This document shows positions 13,496 through 14,735 of a stretch of 14,735 nucleotides of DNA, in pieces; position 1 is the stretch's first letter, and each line of letters starts with the position of its first letter. Location of the stretch: positions 1-14,735 of the forward strand of contig CAZAEO010000054.1 of assembly GCA_964484285.1 (NCBI GenBank), read 5' to 3'. Source of the stretch: CAZUQP01 sp964484285. GTDB taxonomy: Bacteria > Pseudomonadota > Gammaproteobacteria > DSM-16500. Under the pieces are notes generated by a model, which searched no databases, was not told the origin of the DNA, and saw only the letters and a program-made list of their open reading frames with translations. Position numbers and translations under genes: made by a program.

Positions 13496-13524
13496 AACTT
13501 CCCTTTTGTAAAGGAAGGAACTTA
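13496..13524. repeat. Small palindromic repeat, copy 2
   Basis: CTTCCCTTTT-GTAAAGGAAG with a CTTAA flank, closely similar to 9691-9719. Its stem has one bulged base. The TTAAG flank contains the kdsA stop codon (13522-13524). On the minus strand it may help form the 3' end of the pyrG-kdsA transcript. Confidence 0.5.
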
Positions 13525-14355
13525 AGTTGACTGTTCAATAAACCCAAAACGCTTAACTGTATGATCAAGCTCTTGCAGACACACAAGTAACTCTTCTAAT
13601 TTCCCAAACGGCCACATATTCGGGCCATCAGATGGCGCATGATCAGGATCTGGATGCGTTTCCATAAAGATTCCTGCCACCCCCGCTGCAATCGCCGCTC
13701 TCGCTAACACAGGCACAAATTCTCGCTGTCCACCTGTAGCACTCCCCAATCCTCCTGGTAACTGCACCGAATGAGTCACATCAAATACCACGGGACAGCG
13801 TGTTTCTCGCATCACAGCAAGTGAACGCATATCAGACACTAAGTTATTGTAACCAAAACTAACGCCGCGCTCGCACACGAGAATGGCTTCGTTACCCGTT
13901 TTACGCGCTTTTTCAACAACATGCTTCATATCCCATGGCGAGAGAAATTGGCCTTTTTTAACATTCACTGGCAAATTCTGACGGGCAACACGTTCGATAA
14001 AATTGGTTTGACGACATAAAAATGCGGGTGTTTGCAATACATCCACAACATCTGCCACTTCTTCAATCGGTGTATCATCGTGCACATCGGTTAACACAGG
14101 AACACCTAACGATTTTTTCACTTCGCCTAAAATACGCAAACCCTCTTCCATTCCTAAACCACGAAAACTTTTTCCGGAAGAACGATTTGCTTTATCAAAT
14201 GAAGATTTGTAAATGAAAGGAATATGCAAACGCTTTGTTAATTCTTGCAGTTCACCGGCTGTATCCATCGCAAACTGCTCACTTTCGATGACGCAAGGAC
14301 CCGCAATCAGAAAAAAAGGTTGGTCTAAGCCAACATCAAAACCACATACCCGCAT
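13522..14355 (-). CDS. kdsA: KDO-8-phosphate synthase, metal-dependent type
   Basis: Condenses phosphoenolpyruvate with arabinose-5-phosphate to make KDO-8-phosphate for lipopolysaccharide. The 277-residue product has AGPCVIES, FDKANRSS, LTDVH, NVKKGQF, CERGVSFGYNN, FDVTHSVQ and ETHPDPDHAPSDGPN. Cys21, His195, Glu232 and Asp243 match the metal ligands of the Aquifex enzyme (Cys11, His185, Glu222, Asp233) with identical spacing, so this is the metal-dependent class. The Escherichia coli enzyme has Asn at the Cys position. The ATG at 14355 has AGGAG seven bases upstream and lies inside the end of pyrG (20-base overlap). The eno gene, often next in gammaproteobacteria, is absent here. Confidence 0.96.
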   Translation of the reverse strand: MRVCGFDVGLDQPFFLIAGPCVIESEQFAMDTAGELQELTKRLHIPFIYKSSFDKANRSSGKSFRGLGMEEGLRILGEVKKSLGVPVLTDVHDDTPIEEVADVVDVLQTPAFLCRQTNFIERVARQNLPVNVKKGQFLSPWDMKHVVEKARKTGNEAILVCERGVSFGYNNLVSDMRSLAVMRETRCPVVFDVTHSVQLPGGLGSATGGQREFVPVLARAAIAAGVAGIFMETHPDPDHAPSDGPNMWPFGKLEELLVCLQELDHTVKRFGFIEQST

Positions 14356-14735
14356 TACGCTTCTCCTGATACGCTTTTGCCGCAAGAACCAATCCACTAA
14401 ATAACGGATGCCCATCACGCGGCGACGAAGTAAATTCTGGATGAAATTGACAACCAATAAACCAAGGATGATGAGGCAACTCGATCATTTCAACCAAATA
14501 ATCTTGCGAGTGTCCTGATACTTTTAGGCCTGCTGCTTCAATCTGCGGTAATAAATTATTATTCACTTCATAACGATGCCGATGACGCTCAATAATAGAA
14601 TGACGGCCATACAGTTTGTATGCCAATGATCCTTCTGTTAATTCACACGCTTGTCCGCCTAAACGCATTGTGCCGCCTTTGTCAGATTTCTCAGAACGCA
14701 CTTCCACCTGGCCTGCGTGGTTAACCCATTCTGTC
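14336..14735 (-). CDS. pyrG: CTP synthase, C-terminal part (truncated by window edge)
   Basis: Makes CTP from UTP using glutamine-derived ammonia. Only the last 132 residues, part of the class I glutamine amidotransferase domain, lie in the window; the frame stays open to the edge at 14735. Diagnostic sequences are VEVRSEKSDKGGTMRLGGQ, IIERHRHRYEVNNNLL and QFHPEFTSSPRDGHPLF, which contain the catalytic His and Glu of the triad (FHPEF). The nucleophile Cys is outside the window. The gene ends with TGA at 14336, 20 bases inside the kdsA start region, so the two form one transcription unit. Confidence 0.95.
   Translation of the reverse strand, partial: TEWVNHAGQVEVRSEKSDKGGTMRLGGQACELTEGSLAYKLYGRHSIIERHRHRYEVNNNLLPQIEAAGLKVSGHSQDYLVEMIELPHHPWFIGCQFHPEFTSSPRDGHPLFSGLVLAAKAYQEKRNAGMWF

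Larger units (their letters stand above)
13116..13521. other. Long noncoding region between kdsA and coxB
   Basis: About 400 bases without a credible gene. Nearest coxB (13116-13247) is an AT-rich stretch that should hold the cox operon promoter, but I see no strong -35/-10 pair on the minus strand. The middle (13248-13470) is a nested inverted-repeat element. Near kdsA, GAGGG/CCCTC with ATTTT/AAAAT arms (13468-13493) and a small palindrome (13496-13524) may serve as the kdsA 3' end. Confidence 0.6.

Noticed and set aside
13522..14457. Longer kdsA frame with 34 extra N-terminal residues
   Set aside because: The extension lies inside pyrG in another frame; the ATG at 14355 has a good ribosome binding site and matches the family start.

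Overview
The window looks like the chromosome of an AT-rich gammaproteobacterium, most likely from or near the Legionellales/Coxiellaceae. This is inferred from gene content and protein style, not from a database search. The evidence is a two-gene rpsF-rpsR unit, a pyrG-kdsA pair with a metal-dependent type KdsA, and an aa3/caa3 cytochrome oxidase operon whose subunit II is fused to a cytochrome c domain. Almost everything is on the minus strand; the clear exceptions are one tRNA gene and one small membrane-protein gene.

Left end (1-1069): rpsF and rpsR (S6, S18) lie on the minus strand. The rpsF leader folds into a two-stem structure that pairs the ribosome binding site and carries a CCG-containing bulge, which fits the S6:S18 autoregulatory motif. 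rplI is not found in the 127 bases after rpsR. A plus-strand elongator tRNA-Met (CAT) with a good sigma-70 promoter sits upstream of, and divergent from, rpsF.

Putative islet (1040-4460): the last 25 bases of the tRNA-Met body before the discriminator and CCA are repeated exactly at 4436-4460. The repeats bracket about 3.4 kb holding an orphan coiled-coil protein, a 65-residue membrane protein with a Met-rich tail, and a CopB-type (CPH, P1B-3) copper ATPase with a His-rich N-terminus. This is the signature of an element integrated at a tRNA 3' end. No integrase remains, so it is either a decayed or mobilised islet or a remnant of a tRNA duplication.

Cytochrome oxidase operon (13115 down to about 4475, minus strand): coxB, coxA, ctaG, SURF1, a small Sco-like CxxxC protein, ctaA, ctaB, SCO1/SenC, a TlpA-like lipoprotein and a cytochrome c5-like protein, followed by an unknown 172-residue protein. 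Genes overlap or nearly touch, so they are probably co-transcribed. Together they encode oxidase subunits I and II, CuA/CuB copper insertion, heme O and heme A synthesis, thiol redox and a small electron carrier. Subunit III (coxC/ctaE) is missing from its usual place between ctaG and SURF1; a 38-base gap with a palindromic repeat is there instead.

Right end (13116-14735): about 400 noncoding bases upstream of coxB hold an elaborate nested inverted-repeat element with two inverted copies and one half copy of a REP-like unit, inside perfect 13-bp outer arms. Then come kdsA and the C-terminal part of pyrG, overlapping by 20 bases. The eno gene often found after kdsA is not there.
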